A stretch of 64,000 nucleotides of DNA from Cupriavidus pinatubonensis (GCF_019602855.1 NZ_CP080767.1:3224001-3288000), one strand, 5' to 3'. Shown: positions 35,760-44,869, counted from the first letter of the stretch. The notes: generated by a model from the letters alone, not told the origin. Program-made: numbers and translations.

Positions 35760-36781
35760 TGCTGCTCTACCCGTGCGCCGCGAACGCGCGTTTGACCTTG
35801 CGGTGCGGCCTGGCCCAGCAGACGACGCAACTGCTGCGGAGTCTCCTCAGCCGCCGACAACGGCAGCAGCGGCACGCCGATGGCGCGATGCCAGTCCATG
35901 AGGCTGCGGCTCTGCGTGTCTACGAAATCGGCGATGCCCTTGCGCGTGGATGCCTGGCCGAAGCCGAGTTCGACCTGTAATTCGCCGTCACTGACCACGA
36001 GATGGCCGGAGTCGGGGAGTTCCAGCAGGAACGGGTCGTACACCAGCATCGTCAGCACGTCGTTGCGCGCGCACATCGACAGCATCAGGTCGCGCGTGGT
36101 CGCGTCATGCCCGTCAAAGTCACTGATGACGATGACGAGGTGGTCGTGCCGCGCGAGCCTTGCTGCGCGCTCGAGCGCGGCGTTGAGCTGACTTGCGCCG
36201 CGCCGTGCAGGAGCATCGGCGCGTAGCGACTGGTTATGTCGCGCGATCTCGCCGAGCAGGTGCTCAACGGCCTGCCGGCTGCGGCGCGGCGCAAGCTCGG
36301 TGCATTCGTTGTCGCCGAACACGAGCCCTCCGACGCGGTCGCCCTCGGACAGCACGCGCCACGCCGCCAGCGCCGCAGCCTCTGCGGCCACGACCGACTT
36401 CATCGCGCGGCGGCTGCCGAAGAACATGTTGATGCGCTGGTCCACGAGCAGCAACACGGGACGGTCCTTCTCCTCGCTGTACACGCGCACGTGCGGCTTG
36501 CCGGTGCGCGCGGTGACGCGCCAGTCCATGCTGCGGATATCGTCGCCGGGCAGGTAGCCGCGCAACTCTTCGAAGGTCAGGCCGCGTCCGCGCACGCGCG
36601 ACGCATGCCGGCCGGCGAGCACGCTGTGCACCGGCTGGCGTGGCAGGAAATGGAAATCGCGTGCGGCGACTTCGAGCGCAGCCAGCGTCGCGGCATCGAC
36701 GCTGACGCCGGGCTGCACGCGCTCCTGCGCAGGGCTGGCAGCCACGGGCGAACGGGCGAGCGATGCGAGATGGGACCGCAT
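35756..36781 (-). CDS. DUF58 protein of the MoxR cluster
   Basis: 341 residues with the DUF58 signature GRGLTFEELRGYLPGDDIR followed by MDWRVTARTGKPHVRVYSEE. A vWA-like fold lies C-terminal to it (VLLLVDQRINMFF, VIVISDFDGHD). It is soluble, with no membrane helix visible. It lies 16 nt after moxR and overlaps DUF4381 by 4 nt. DUF58 proteins are constant MoxR partners. Confidence 0.87.
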   Translation of the reverse strand: MRSHLASLARSPVAASPAQERVQPGVSVDAATLAALEVAARDFHFLPRQPVHSVLAGRHASRVRGRGLTFEELRGYLPGDDIRSMDWRVTARTGKPHVRVYSEEKDRPVLLLVDQRINMFFGSRRAMKSVVAAEAAALAAWRVLSEGDRVGGLVFGDNECTELAPRRSRQAVEHLLGEIARHNQSLRADAPARRGASQLNAALERAARLARHDHLVIVISDFDGHDATTRDLMLSMCARNDVLTMLVYDPFLLELPDSGHLVVSDGELQVELGFGQASTRKGIADFVDTQSRSLMDWHRAIGVPLLPLSAAEETPQQLRRLLGQAAPQGQTRVRGARVEQQ

Positions 36782-36797
36782 AATCGCGCCCGCCGCA

Positions 36798-37775
36798 TCA
36801 GGCCACAGCCACCTGCTGCACGAGGCGATCGATCACGGCATCGGCACTGACGCCGGCCGCGTGCGCCTCATACGACAGGATCAGGCGATGGCGGAATACT
36901 TCATGCACGACGGCCTGGACGTCCTCGGGCGAGACGAAGTCATGGCCACGCAACCAGGCATAGGCGCGTGCAACCTTGTCCAGCCCGATCGAGCCACGCG
37001 GGCTCACGCCGACCTGAATCCATCGATCCAGCTCGTCGTCCACGGCCTTCGGCTCGCGCGTGGCGTGTACCAGCGCGACCATGTAGCGTGCCACCGCATC
37101 GCTGACATGGATGCCGTGGATCTCGGCACGCGCGGCGAAGATGACTTCGGGGGCCAGCCGCTGCGCAGCCGCGCCCTGCGCGTTCGACGCCGCGCCGGAT
37201 TCTTCGGCCCGCGCCAGCGCCACGATCTGCGCCTCGGCATCCGCGGCGGGATAGGTCACGTTCACGTGCATCAGGAAGCGATCCATCTGCGCCTCGGGCA
37301 GCGGGTATGTCCCTTCCTGCTCGATCGGGTTCTGCGTGGCCATGACGAGGAACAGCGGGTCGAGCTTGTGCGTCGTGCCGCCCACGGTGACCTGGCGCTC
37401 TTCCATCGCTTCAAGCAGCGCCGCTTGCACCTTCGCCGGAGAGCGGTTCACTTCATCCGCCAGCACCAGGTTGGCGAAGATCGGGCCAGCCTGGAAGCGG
37501 AACTCGCCCTTGCCGCCCTCGCTGTAGTACACCTCGGACCCGGTGATGTCGGCCGGCAGCAAATCCGGCGTGAACTGGATGCGCGACAGCTTCGCCTCCA
37601 GGTTGCGCGCGAGCACCTTGATCGCGCGCGTCTTGGCCAGCCCTGGTAGCCCTTCCACCAGCAGGTGGCCATCGGCCAGCAGGCCAAGCAACAGGCGCTC
37701 GACCATATGCTGCTGGCCGACGATGGACTCGCCCATCCGCTGCTGCAGCGCCAGCACGTCGTCACGGGTGCTCAT
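36798..37775 (-). CDS. MoxR-family AAA+ ATPase
   Basis: 325 residues. The Walker A motif is GLPGLAKT (43-50), Walker B LVLADEVNRSPAKVQ, sensor 1 VMATQNPIEQEGTYPLPEAQ, and a C-terminal AAA lid follows. MoxR ATPases act as chaperone-like remodelers in metal-cofactor insertion and envelope complexes, in the cytoplasm next to the Bat membrane proteins. Its ATG overlaps the stop of the spermidine-synthase-like gene (ATGA at 37772-37775), so the two are translationally coupled. Confidence 0.93.
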   Translation of the reverse strand: MSTRDDVLALQQRMGESIVGQQHMVERLLLGLLADGHLLVEGLPGLAKTRAIKVLARNLEAKLSRIQFTPDLLPADITGSEVYYSEGGKGEFRFQAGPIFANLVLADEVNRSPAKVQAALLEAMEERQVTVGGTTHKLDPLFLVMATQNPIEQEGTYPLPEAQMDRFLMHVNVTYPAADAEAQIVALARAEESGAASNAQGAAAQRLAPEVIFAARAEIHGIHVSDAVARYMVALVHATREPKAVDDELDRWIQVGVSPRGSIGLDKVARAYAWLRGHDFVSPEDVQAVVHEVFRHRLILSYEAHAAGVSADAVIDRLVQQVAVA

Positions 37776-40402
37776 TGGGGATTCCTCGATGGAGCGGCGG
37801 CGCGGCGGCCACCGCCGAACCAGGCGTAGTACGGATTGTCGGGATCGGTGCGCATCACCTTGTTCATATGCAGCGCCCAGGCCTCGCGGTCACCGTAGTA
37901 GGCGTCGAGACCGGCCGTGTAGAAGGTGTGCAGCGTTTCGCGTTCGAGTCCGATGTCGGAGATCAGCGCCGCGTCGGCCTCCGCCAGCGGCGGCTCAGTC
38001 TGCAGCGTCAGCAGCCGCTGCAGGACCTGCGGAAACTCCGTGCGCCGCACCCAGCCCGCGTATTCGATGCGAGGATGGTCGTCGGTCACGGCGGGCGCAT
38101 CGCCCGCGTAGCGCTCCAGGCCTTCCCGGCCGGTCACCCAGGTCGCGAGCAATGCAGCCGTCGACGTCACGCCCACCGCGCGCAGTGCCGCCGACACCTC
38201 GGGCTCGGCAAAACGCTGGCGGATGCGCTCCGGATCCAGCTTGATCGGCGACATCGAGCCGACCAGCATCATCTCGTGCAACTCGGTGGTCCACAACGTC
38301 GCATGCGGAAACACGTCGAGGAAGCTGCGCACCAGCGCACGCGTGTCCTCGTCGTTCTGCGTGGGCAGCGGCAGCCATTGCGCGACCAGCCCGCCCGGCT
38401 GCAGGCGCGCCGCCGCCAGCTTGTAGAAATCGGTCGAGTACAGGCTAACCACGCCCGCGGCCGAAGGCGGGGGTGGCTCCAGCGTGATCAGGTCGTAGCG
38501 TTGTTCGCTCTGCAGCAGTTCGCGCCGGCCATCGCGCAGCCGGATATCGACACGCTTGTCGCCGGCCACGTTGTAGTTGCCCTGGAACTGGGGCACCGCG
38601 CGCAGCACGGGTGGCAGCAGCTCTGCGACGACGCGATGTTCAAGGCCCGGATACGGCAGCGTGGCGCCGGCCGTGATGCCCGTGCCCAGACCGATCACCA
38701 GCACCGAACGCGGCGTGCCGCCATGCACGATCAGCGGCAGCAGCGCCTGCAGGCGCATGTAGCGCAGAGACGTCATGGTGTCGCCGGAGTTGGACACGCC
38801 CTGGATATAGAGCCGATTGAACGTGTGGGTCGCAGATGCCTGCTTCACCACCGCTACAGTCGCGCCGCGGCCTTCCTCGTAGAACGCAATCTCGCCACCG
38901 CGTGCGCGTGCGAGCAGCGTGGCGAGCCGGTCCGCGGGCGCCAGCGCCGCGGCGATCACGGCGAGCAATGCCACCATCGGCACCGCCCAACGTGCGAGCT
39001 TGTGCACGCCAGAGCCGAGTGCCACCGCGATCACGCCAACGATGCCGGCACCGACGGCCAACAGCGACAGTGCGTGCACAAGCCCGATGCGCGGCACCAG
39101 CACAAACCCCGCCACAGCCGTCCCCGCGATACCACCCAGCGTATTGAGCGCGACCACCGCACCCACGCCAGAGCCAAGCCGGTGGTTGTCCACGCCGACG
39201 CGCAACACGAACGGGAATGCGGCCCCCAGCAGCAGCGTCGGCACGAACACCACGCACAGCGCCGCCACCGCGAAGCTCGCGCATGCGGCAGCCAGACCGT
39301 TCGACGTGGCGGACTGCACCCACGCCGATACCGCGGCTTGCGCGAGCAGCAGCCACTCCCCGAGTACGACGATTTCCAGCAGTGCGACGAGCCCGGCCGC
39401 GGCGATCAGCATCGCGAATGCGCCCCACGGATCGCGTACGCGATCGGCGCGGCGCGCGGCCAGCGCGCTGCCGATCGCCAGCCCGGCCAGATACGTGGCC
39501 AGCACCACCGTGAACGCAAACGTGCGCGTGCTGATGAACTGCACGATCGCTTGCGACCAGACCACTTCATAGCCGAGCGCGATGCCGCCCGCTGCGGCAT
39601 AGAGCACGAGCGCGAGCCGGCCACCACCGGCATCTCGCGCCGGCTGTGCAGATGCGGGCACCGGGTCCGCCGCCGACGCTTCTGTTGCTACGGCTCGCGA
39701 TGCCATGGCAAACGCGGCGATCGCTGCGACGCCGTTGAGCGTGGCCGCGGCCAGCGCACTGCCCGTGATGCCGAGCCACGGAATCAGCACGAAGCCCGCC
39801 AGCAGCGTGCCGGCAATGGCGCCCGTGGTATTGGCGGCATACAAGCGCCCGCCGTGCGTGCCGACCTGCCCCGCACGCGACGCCAGCACGCGCATCAAGA
39901 CTGGCAGCGTGCCGCCCATGGCTGCAGCCGGCAGGATCACCAGCACGAACGGCAATGCCCAGGCCAGCAGGCCTACACGACTTTCGAGCCATGCGAACGG
40001 CGCAGCGGATCGTGCCAGCAACAGCGTGGCGCCAATCGCCAGCACGAGCACGCCGATTTCGAGCCACGCATACAGCCGCAACGGCCTCGCATGGCGGTCA
40101 GCGACGCGGCCGAACAGCCAGCCGCCGAGCGCCAGCCCGGCAAAGAACGCGCTCACGGCCGTGGTCACGGCGTGCACATCCACCCCGACCACGAGCGCAA
40201 GCTGCTTGATCCAGAGAACCTGGTAAATCAGTCCGGCCGCGCCGGACGCGAAAAGCAACAGGGCAGGTGCCAGCAAGGCGCCGTGTTGCGCCAGTTGACC
40301 CTGCCCTGCCTGCACGGCGGCGCCTTGCGTACGCCGTGATTTGCCCGATCTGTGCCGCGCTTGCTGTTTGCCAGCGTCCGTGCCGGCATGCGCTTCTCTC
40401 AT
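37772..40402 (-). CDS. Polytopic membrane protein with a spermidine-synthase-like domain
   Basis: 876 residues. About 14 membrane helices fill residues 30-480, as two MFS-like halves each starting with an FASGAAGLIYQVLW or ALGYEVVWSQ type block. A soluble Rossmann domain follows (VLVIGLGTGITAGATL, DGRRELL, YSTDFYKLAAARLQPGG). The catalytic Asp motif of SpeE (YDxIxxDxxDP) reads YDLITLEPPPP here, so aminopropyl transfer is doubtful. The ATG 40402 has AGGA 8 nt upstream. It lies 57 nt after the sulfatase gene and overlaps moxR by 4 nt. Confidence 0.82.
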   Translation of the reverse strand: MREAHAGTDAGKQQARHRSGKSRRTQGAAVQAGQGQLAQHGALLAPALLLFASGAAGLIYQVLWIKQLALVVGVDVHAVTTAVSAFFAGLALGGWLFGRVADRHARPLRLYAWLEIGVLVLAIGATLLLARSAAPFAWLESRVGLLAWALPFVLVILPAAAMGGTLPVLMRVLASRAGQVGTHGGRLYAANTTGAIAGTLLAGFVLIPWLGITGSALAAATLNGVAAIAAFAMASRAVATEASAADPVPASAQPARDAGGGRLALVLYAAAGGIALGYEVVWSQAIVQFISTRTFAFTVVLATYLAGLAIGSALAARRADRVRDPWGAFAMLIAAAGLVALLEIVVLGEWLLLAQAAVSAWVQSATSNGLAAACASFAVAALCVVFVPTLLLGAAFPFVLRVGVDNHRLGSGVGAVVALNTLGGIAGTAVAGFVLVPRIGLVHALSLLAVGAGIVGVIAVALGSGVHKLARWAVPMVALLAVIAAALAPADRLATLLARARGGEIAFYEEGRGATVAVVKQASATHTFNRLYIQGVSNSGDTMTSLRYMRLQALLPLIVHGGTPRSVLVIGLGTGITAGATLPYPGLEHRVVAELLPPVLRAVPQFQGNYNVAGDKRVDIRLRDGRRELLQSEQRYDLITLEPPPPSAAGVVSLYSTDFYKLAAARLQPGGLVAQWLPLPTQNDEDTRALVRSFLDVFPHATLWTTELHEMMLVGSMSPIKLDPERIRQRFAEPEVSAALRAVGVTSTAALLATWVTGREGLERYAGDAPAVTDDHPRIEYAGWVRRTEFPQVLQRLLTLQTEPPLAEADAALISDIGLERETLHTFYTAGLDAYYGDREAWALHMNKVMRTDPDNPYYAWFGGGRRAAAPSRNPQ

Positions 40403-40459
40403 GTCGCGATCCTGTGAAGCGGTTGGCCGGGACAGCCCGGCCAACCATTGCTGCTGGAA

Positions 40460-42214
40460 TTACTTCCCGGCCCCGGCAGCCCCCTTGTCAATGGACTTCA
40501 TCACCGCCTCCGTCATCTGGTCGATCGTGAAGCTCGCCGGACGCTGGCTGGGCGGGTAGTCCTTGAACGTCTGGAGGAACGGTGCGACCCGCGATGACGC
40601 GTAGCCGATCATGTAGGCGTTTTTCGCCGTCCAGTCATAGTACTGATCGGAGACGATATCCGCACGCTCATACGGGTCCATGCGGAGGTTGAACGCCTTT
40701 GGCACGCGCAGGCAGGTAAAGGGATTCGCCCATACCTCGAAGCCGCCCGGGTGTCGCTGCTCGCAGAACACAAATTTCCAGTCGTTGTGGCGCATGGCGA
40801 CCAGCACGCCGTCATCGTTGAAATAGAAGAAGTCCTGGCGCGGTCCGACATTAGTCTGTCCGGTCAGGTATGGCAGGAAGTTATAGCCGTCGAGGTGCAC
40901 CTTGAAGGACTTGCCGCCAATGCTCGCGCCCTTGAGCAGCCGGTCCTTGATGTCGCCATCGCCAGCCGCCGCAAGCAGCGTCGGGAACCAGTCGAGGCCG
41001 GACATCATGGTCGTTGACACCGTGCCAGGCTTGATCCTGCCCGGCCAGCGCACCATTGCAGGCACGCGGAACGCACCTTCCCAGTTGGTGTCCTTCTCGC
41101 TGCGGAACGGCGTTGTTGCGGCGTCCGGCCAGGACCACTGGTTCGGCCCGTTGTCGGTCGTGTAAATAACGATAGTGTTGTCGGCAACCTTTAGGTCGTC
41201 GAGCGACTTGAGCAGCTTGCCGACATCGCCATCATGTTCGAGCATGCCGTCCGCATAATCGTTACCGGGCATGCCGCTCTGTCCGCGCATCGACTCGCGC
41301 ACGTGCGTGAACGCGTGCATGCGCGTGGTATTCATCCACACGAAGAACGGCTTGTCGGCCTTGACCTGCTTCTCCATGAAGCCGATCGCCGCCGCCGTGG
41401 TTTCGTCATCGATGGTCTCCATGCGCTTGCGGTTCAGCGGACCGGTATCTTCGATCTTGCCGTCGGCGTACGTATGGAGCACGCCACGCGGCGCGTTTGC
41501 CTTGACCCATGCCGTATCGTTCTTCGGGTAGTACGGACGCTCGGGTTCCTCTTCCGCGTTCAAGTGGTAGAGGTTGCCGAAGAACTCGTCGAAGCCGTGC
41601 GCGGTCGGCAGGTACTCGTTGCGGTCGCCCAGGTGATTCTTGCCAAACTGGCCGGTCGCATAGCCGAGCGGCTTGAGCGCCTGTGCGATCGTCACGTTCT
41701 GCGCCTGCAGACCGACCGGTGCGCCGGGAATGCCGACCTTCAGCAGACCGGTGCGCAAGCCAACCTCACCGGTAATGAACGTGGAGCGGCCTGCCGTGCA
41801 GCTGTTCTCGCCGTAGTAGTCGGTGAGCATCATGCCTTCATTGGCGATGCGGTCGATGTTGGGCGTACGATAGCCCACCACGCCGTGACTGTAGGCGCTG
41901 ATGTTGGTCTGCCCGATGTCATCGCCGAAGATGACGAGGATGTTCGGCTTCTTGCCGGACGACGAGGTAGCCGCCAGCGCCGGCGCCGATGCCGCGTCAA
42001 CTGGCGCACTGGCCGCCACGGGCGGGTTTTCCTTTGCAGGCACCGGAGCCTGCGCCACAGGCGCGGGCGCGGGCGCCTGTGCCGCTGGCTGCTGTTCCTT
42101 GGGCGGCGTTTCCTTCTTGCCGCAGCCCGCCAACGTGAACACGGCGGCGGCCATGGCCAGCATCACCAGCCTGGTGCCCCTTCCTCTGCTACTGCCTTCT
42201 TCAACTCGGTGCAT
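40460..42214 (-). CDS. Type I sulfatase, predicted lipoprotein
   Basis: 584 residues. The lipoprotein signal peptide has lipobox LAGC (Cys31), then a Pro/Ala linker to about 85. The alkaline-phosphatase-like sulfatase domain has the metal-binding pair in ILVIFGDDIG (D98, D99) and the modification motif C139-T-A-G-R143, in which Cys becomes formylglycine. Later blocks are YTTDNGPNQWSWPD and VPAMVRWPGRIKPG. It hydrolyses a sulfate ester outside the cytoplasm; the substrate is unknown. A HAD-phosphatase gene (54 nt upstream) and a formylglycine-generating enzyme gene precede it. Confidence 0.9.
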   Translation of the reverse strand: MHRVEEGSSRGRGTRLVMLAMAAAVFTLAGCGKKETPPKEQQPAAQAPAPAPVAQAPVPAKENPPVAASAPVDAASAPALAATSSSGKKPNILVIFGDDIGQTNISAYSHGVVGYRTPNIDRIANEGMMLTDYYGENSCTAGRSTFITGEVGLRTGLLKVGIPGAPVGLQAQNVTIAQALKPLGYATGQFGKNHLGDRNEYLPTAHGFDEFFGNLYHLNAEEEPERPYYPKNDTAWVKANAPRGVLHTYADGKIEDTGPLNRKRMETIDDETTAAAIGFMEKQVKADKPFFVWMNTTRMHAFTHVRESMRGQSGMPGNDYADGMLEHDGDVGKLLKSLDDLKVADNTIVIYTTDNGPNQWSWPDAATTPFRSEKDTNWEGAFRVPAMVRWPGRIKPGTVSTTMMSGLDWFPTLLAAAGDGDIKDRLLKGASIGGKSFKVHLDGYNFLPYLTGQTNVGPRQDFFYFNDDGVLVAMRHNDWKFVFCEQRHPGGFEVWANPFTCLRVPKAFNLRMDPYERADIVSDQYYDWTAKNAYMIGYASSRVAPFLQTFKDYPPSQRPASFTIDQMTEAVMKSIDKGAAGAGK

Positions 42215-42268
42215 GTCCTGCCTCCGTTTGTCGACCCATGATTGCCAGCTTCGTGCTGCTGTTGAACG

Positions 42269-43363
42269 TCACGGCTTGCCGGCCGGATAGACCTGCAGCC
42301 AGTCCTGCTTCATGCTGACTACCGTCCAGCCCTTGGCCCGGGCCGCGTCGAGCGCCTTGTCGAGTTTGCCGACCCTGGACTGCCGGTCATAGGCAAACTC
42401 GCGCTCGGCGTCGTCGTGGTGGACCAGCACGGCCAGCCGCAGGCCTTCGCCGCCCGCGGTGTACTCCAGCATCTGCAGGTCGCCGTCCGAATTGCCCACG
42501 GCGAGAATGGGGCGCCGCCCGATATGGCGGTAGATGCCGACTGGCTTGCCGGGTCCGTCATCGATGAATTCCAGCTTCGGTTCTCGCACAAGCACTGGTT
42601 TGCCGTCGCGCAGCGTGTACTTGACCGCCTGCGAGGAACCGATCACCTGCTCGGGCGGAATGCCGTAGATCTTTTCTGTCCAGGGGCGCATGAAATCGAT
42701 GGTGCCGCCCGAGACGATGTAGGTCTTGAAGCCGTTGGCACGCAGGTAGGACAGCAGCTCCACTTGCGGCTGGTAAACCAGTTCGGTGTATGGACGCTGC
42801 AGCTTCGGGTGCTTCGCCTGCGCGAGCCACGTGCGGATCGTGCGGTCATACTCATCGACCGTCATGCCGCTGTTGGCCGCGGCGATCAGCGCGAGCAACT
42901 GTTTCTCGTTGCGCATCAGGGCCTGCATGTCGTTGGCCATCAGCGCCTTGAAGGCTGGATTGCTCTTCCACTCGGAATGCTGCGGTGCGGCGGCCTTGAC
43001 CTGATCCAGCAGGAAGAAGAACTGGAAGTAGAGCGGCTGCTCGCTCCACAGCGTGCCGTCGTTGTCGAACACGGCAACGCGGTCGGCCGGCGCGACAAAG
43101 GTGGGCGAACCAGGACGCGTGGTATCCGCCACGAACTTCAGCAATGCCTGCCGCGCCGGCCCGTCGCGCCATGACGGCAGCGCTTGCGCAGCGGCCTGCG
43201 GCGAGTGCGCGGACTGAGCAATTGGCTCCGCCGCGGCGCCTTCGGTCGGTGCCGCGCATCCGCCGAGAGTGCCGCCCGCAAACGTCAGTGCGGCCAGGCA
43301 CAGGGCGGCCAGCGCCGGGCTCAGCCGGTTGCGGGCCGGCGGCCTGGGTGTGGAGAGGTGCAT
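42269..43363 (-). CDS. HAD-superfamily phosphatase-like lipoprotein
   Basis: 364 residues. The lipoprotein signal peptide has lipobox LGGC (Cys36). The HAD motif I is VFDNDGTLW (D100, D102), motif II YIVSGGTIDFM, and motif IV ILAVGNSDGDLQM. It is related to the secreted acid-phosphatase/phosphoserine phosphatase-like branch and would act in the periplasm. It sits between the sulfatase and FGE genes with gaps of 54 and 65 nt. A phosphatase beside a sulfatase suggests joint attack on a doubly esterified substrate, or a maturation role; neither is shown. Confidence 0.85.
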   Translation of the reverse strand: MHLSTPRPPARNRLSPALAALCLAALTFAGGTLGGCAAPTEGAAAEPIAQSAHSPQAAAQALPSWRDGPARQALLKFVADTTRPGSPTFVAPADRVAVFDNDGTLWSEQPLYFQFFFLLDQVKAAAPQHSEWKSNPAFKALMANDMQALMRNEKQLLALIAAANSGMTVDEYDRTIRTWLAQAKHPKLQRPYTELVYQPQVELLSYLRANGFKTYIVSGGTIDFMRPWTEKIYGIPPEQVIGSSQAVKYTLRDGKPVLVREPKLEFIDDGPGKPVGIYRHIGRRPILAVGNSDGDLQMLEYTAGGEGLRLAVLVHHDDAEREFAYDRQSRVGKLDKALDAARAKGWTVVSMKQDWLQVYPAGKP

Positions 43364-43428
43364 CGCGCGCGCTCCTGTTGTTGGAAAACGGTTCGAAAGC
43401 AGAACAAGCAGAACGAGCCGAACAACGG

Positions 43429-44658
43429 CTATCGCGCCATGGCCACTGGCTGCTGCTTTCGCATTTCGGCCCAGCGGCTGTCGTCCATCACCAGACGGAA
43501 GCCGAGATGCGACATGCTGTTGTACGGATCGGTGCCGCGCCGCGCGCTGGGCCGGTAGCTCAGGCAGTAATCCTCATTGCAGAGAAACGACCCGCCGCGC
43601 GTGACGCGCTTGGGCGCGCCGACGGGCACGCCAGGCTCGCTCGGATCCCATGACGCCAGCGGGCCAGGAGGATCGTCGACCAGCTTGCCCTGCGCAGCCT
43701 CTCGCCGGAACTGGTCGGCGCGGTACCAGTCCGCGACCCACTGCCACGCATTGCCAGTCATGTCATAGAGGCCGTAGCCGTTGGCCGGAAACGTGCCGAC
43801 CGGGCTCGTGCCGAGCGCGCCGCCAGCCTTCGGGCTGATCACGGGGAACGGCTGCCCCTGCTGGCCCTGCCAGACATTGGCCATCTGTTTGCCATCGGGC
43901 GCGAACTTCTCGCCCCACGCGTAGGTGGCCTGCTCCAGCCCGCCGCGCGCGGCGAACTCCCACTCGGCTTCGGTCGGCAGACGCTTGCCTGCCCACTTGG
44001 CATAGGCCTGCGCGTCTTCATAGGAGACCTGCACAACCGGGTGATTGTCCTTGCCCTCGATCGACGTACCCGGCCCGCCCGGATGGCGCCAGTCCGCACC
44101 CGGGACGTAGCGCCACCAGCGCGAATAGTCCTGCAGCGGCACGGGCCGCGACGTGCCCACGAACACCATGGCGCCCGCGACCATTGCACTGGCGGGCGGG
44201 CGTGGCGTACCGGGCGGCAGTTGGACTTTCAGCGTTTCCCAGTCAGGCGATTTCTCGGCCGTGGTGACATAGCCGGTCGCCTCGACGAACTTGCGGAACT
44301 CGGCATTGGTGACATGGTGCTGGTCCATCCAGAAGCCGTGGATGCGCACCTTGTGCGCGGGCTTCTCGTTGGCCTGCGCCATCTTGCTGTCGCTGCCCAT
44401 GAGGAATTCGCCGCCGGGCACATGGACCATGCCGGCCGGGCCACGCATGCCATCGCCAACGACCACGCCCTGCCCTTGCTCACCGTGCCTGCCGTGCTGG
44501 AACCACCAGGTCGCACCGAAGCCCGCCGCCACACCGGTGCATACCAGCATGGCGACGATGGCGCCGCGCCAGCGGCCCGGCCGATCAGCGACCGTTGCCG
44601 CAACGCCTTCCGCCTGCGCCATGCCTGTGGCGGAATTCCGGCGCTTCTTGCTGCCCAT
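43429..44658 (-). CDS. Formylglycine-generating enzyme with an N-terminal membrane anchor
   Basis: 409 residues. A cytoplasmic basic tail and one helix (about 32-54) would place the rest outside the cytoplasm. The FGE/SUMF1 domain (75-392) includes MVHVPGGEFLMGS, DWRHPGGPGTSI, WAGKRLPTEAEWEFAARGG, GYGLYDMTGNAWQW and the active-site segment GGSFLCNEDYC (C360, C365), both copper-binding cysteines present as in the human enzyme. It oxidises the sulfatase Cys to formylglycine using O2. Start ATG 44658 follows GGAGGAAG. First gene of the run. Confidence 0.9.
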   Translation of the reverse strand: MGSKKRRNSATGMAQAEGVAATVADRPGRWRGAIVAMLVCTGVAAGFGATWWFQHGRHGEQGQGVVVGDGMRGPAGMVHVPGGEFLMGSDSKMAQANEKPAHKVRIHGFWMDQHHVTNAEFRKFVEATGYVTTAEKSPDWETLKVQLPPGTPRPPASAMVAGAMVFVGTSRPVPLQDYSRWWRYVPGADWRHPGGPGTSIEGKDNHPVVQVSYEDAQAYAKWAGKRLPTEAEWEFAARGGLEQATYAWGEKFAPDGKQMANVWQGQQGQPFPVISPKAGGALGTSPVGTFPANGYGLYDMTGNAWQWVADWYRADQFRREAAQGKLVDDPPGPLASWDPSEPGVPVGAPKRVTRGGSFLCNEDYCLSYRPSARRGTDPYNSMSHLGFRLVMDDSRWAEMRKQQPVAMAR

Positions 44659-44845
44659 GACTCTTCCTCCGCAATGCATAAGTGGTGCGTAGACCGCACC
44701 CCGAAGCTATCGTTACAGAAGGAAAAGCGAAACGGAATTGAGTTTTCTCGGGTGGTGATTTTAGATATTTCGCATCGACTAACCGCAGGTCATCTGCGGC
44801 TGGGCGGGATCCGTGTCTTCCCCCGAATGCCGTGCACCGGCATTT

Positions 44846-44869
44846 TTGTATACAATATTGGAATACAAT
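44846..44869. promoter_or_regulatory. Palindromic operator-like sites before the lumazine-binding-like gene
   Basis: TTGTATACAA is a perfect 10-bp palindrome at 44846-44855. A second, imperfect copy ATTGGAATACAAT follows at 44857-44869. The form is typical of GntR-family (FCD) operators. It lies 55-78 bp before the start codon; no GntR gene is in view. Confidence 0.45.

Noticed and set aside
37775..40339. 854-residue plus-strand open frame
   Set aside because: Antisense to the spermidine-synthase-like gene; His/Arg/Gln-rich composition typical of shadow frames.
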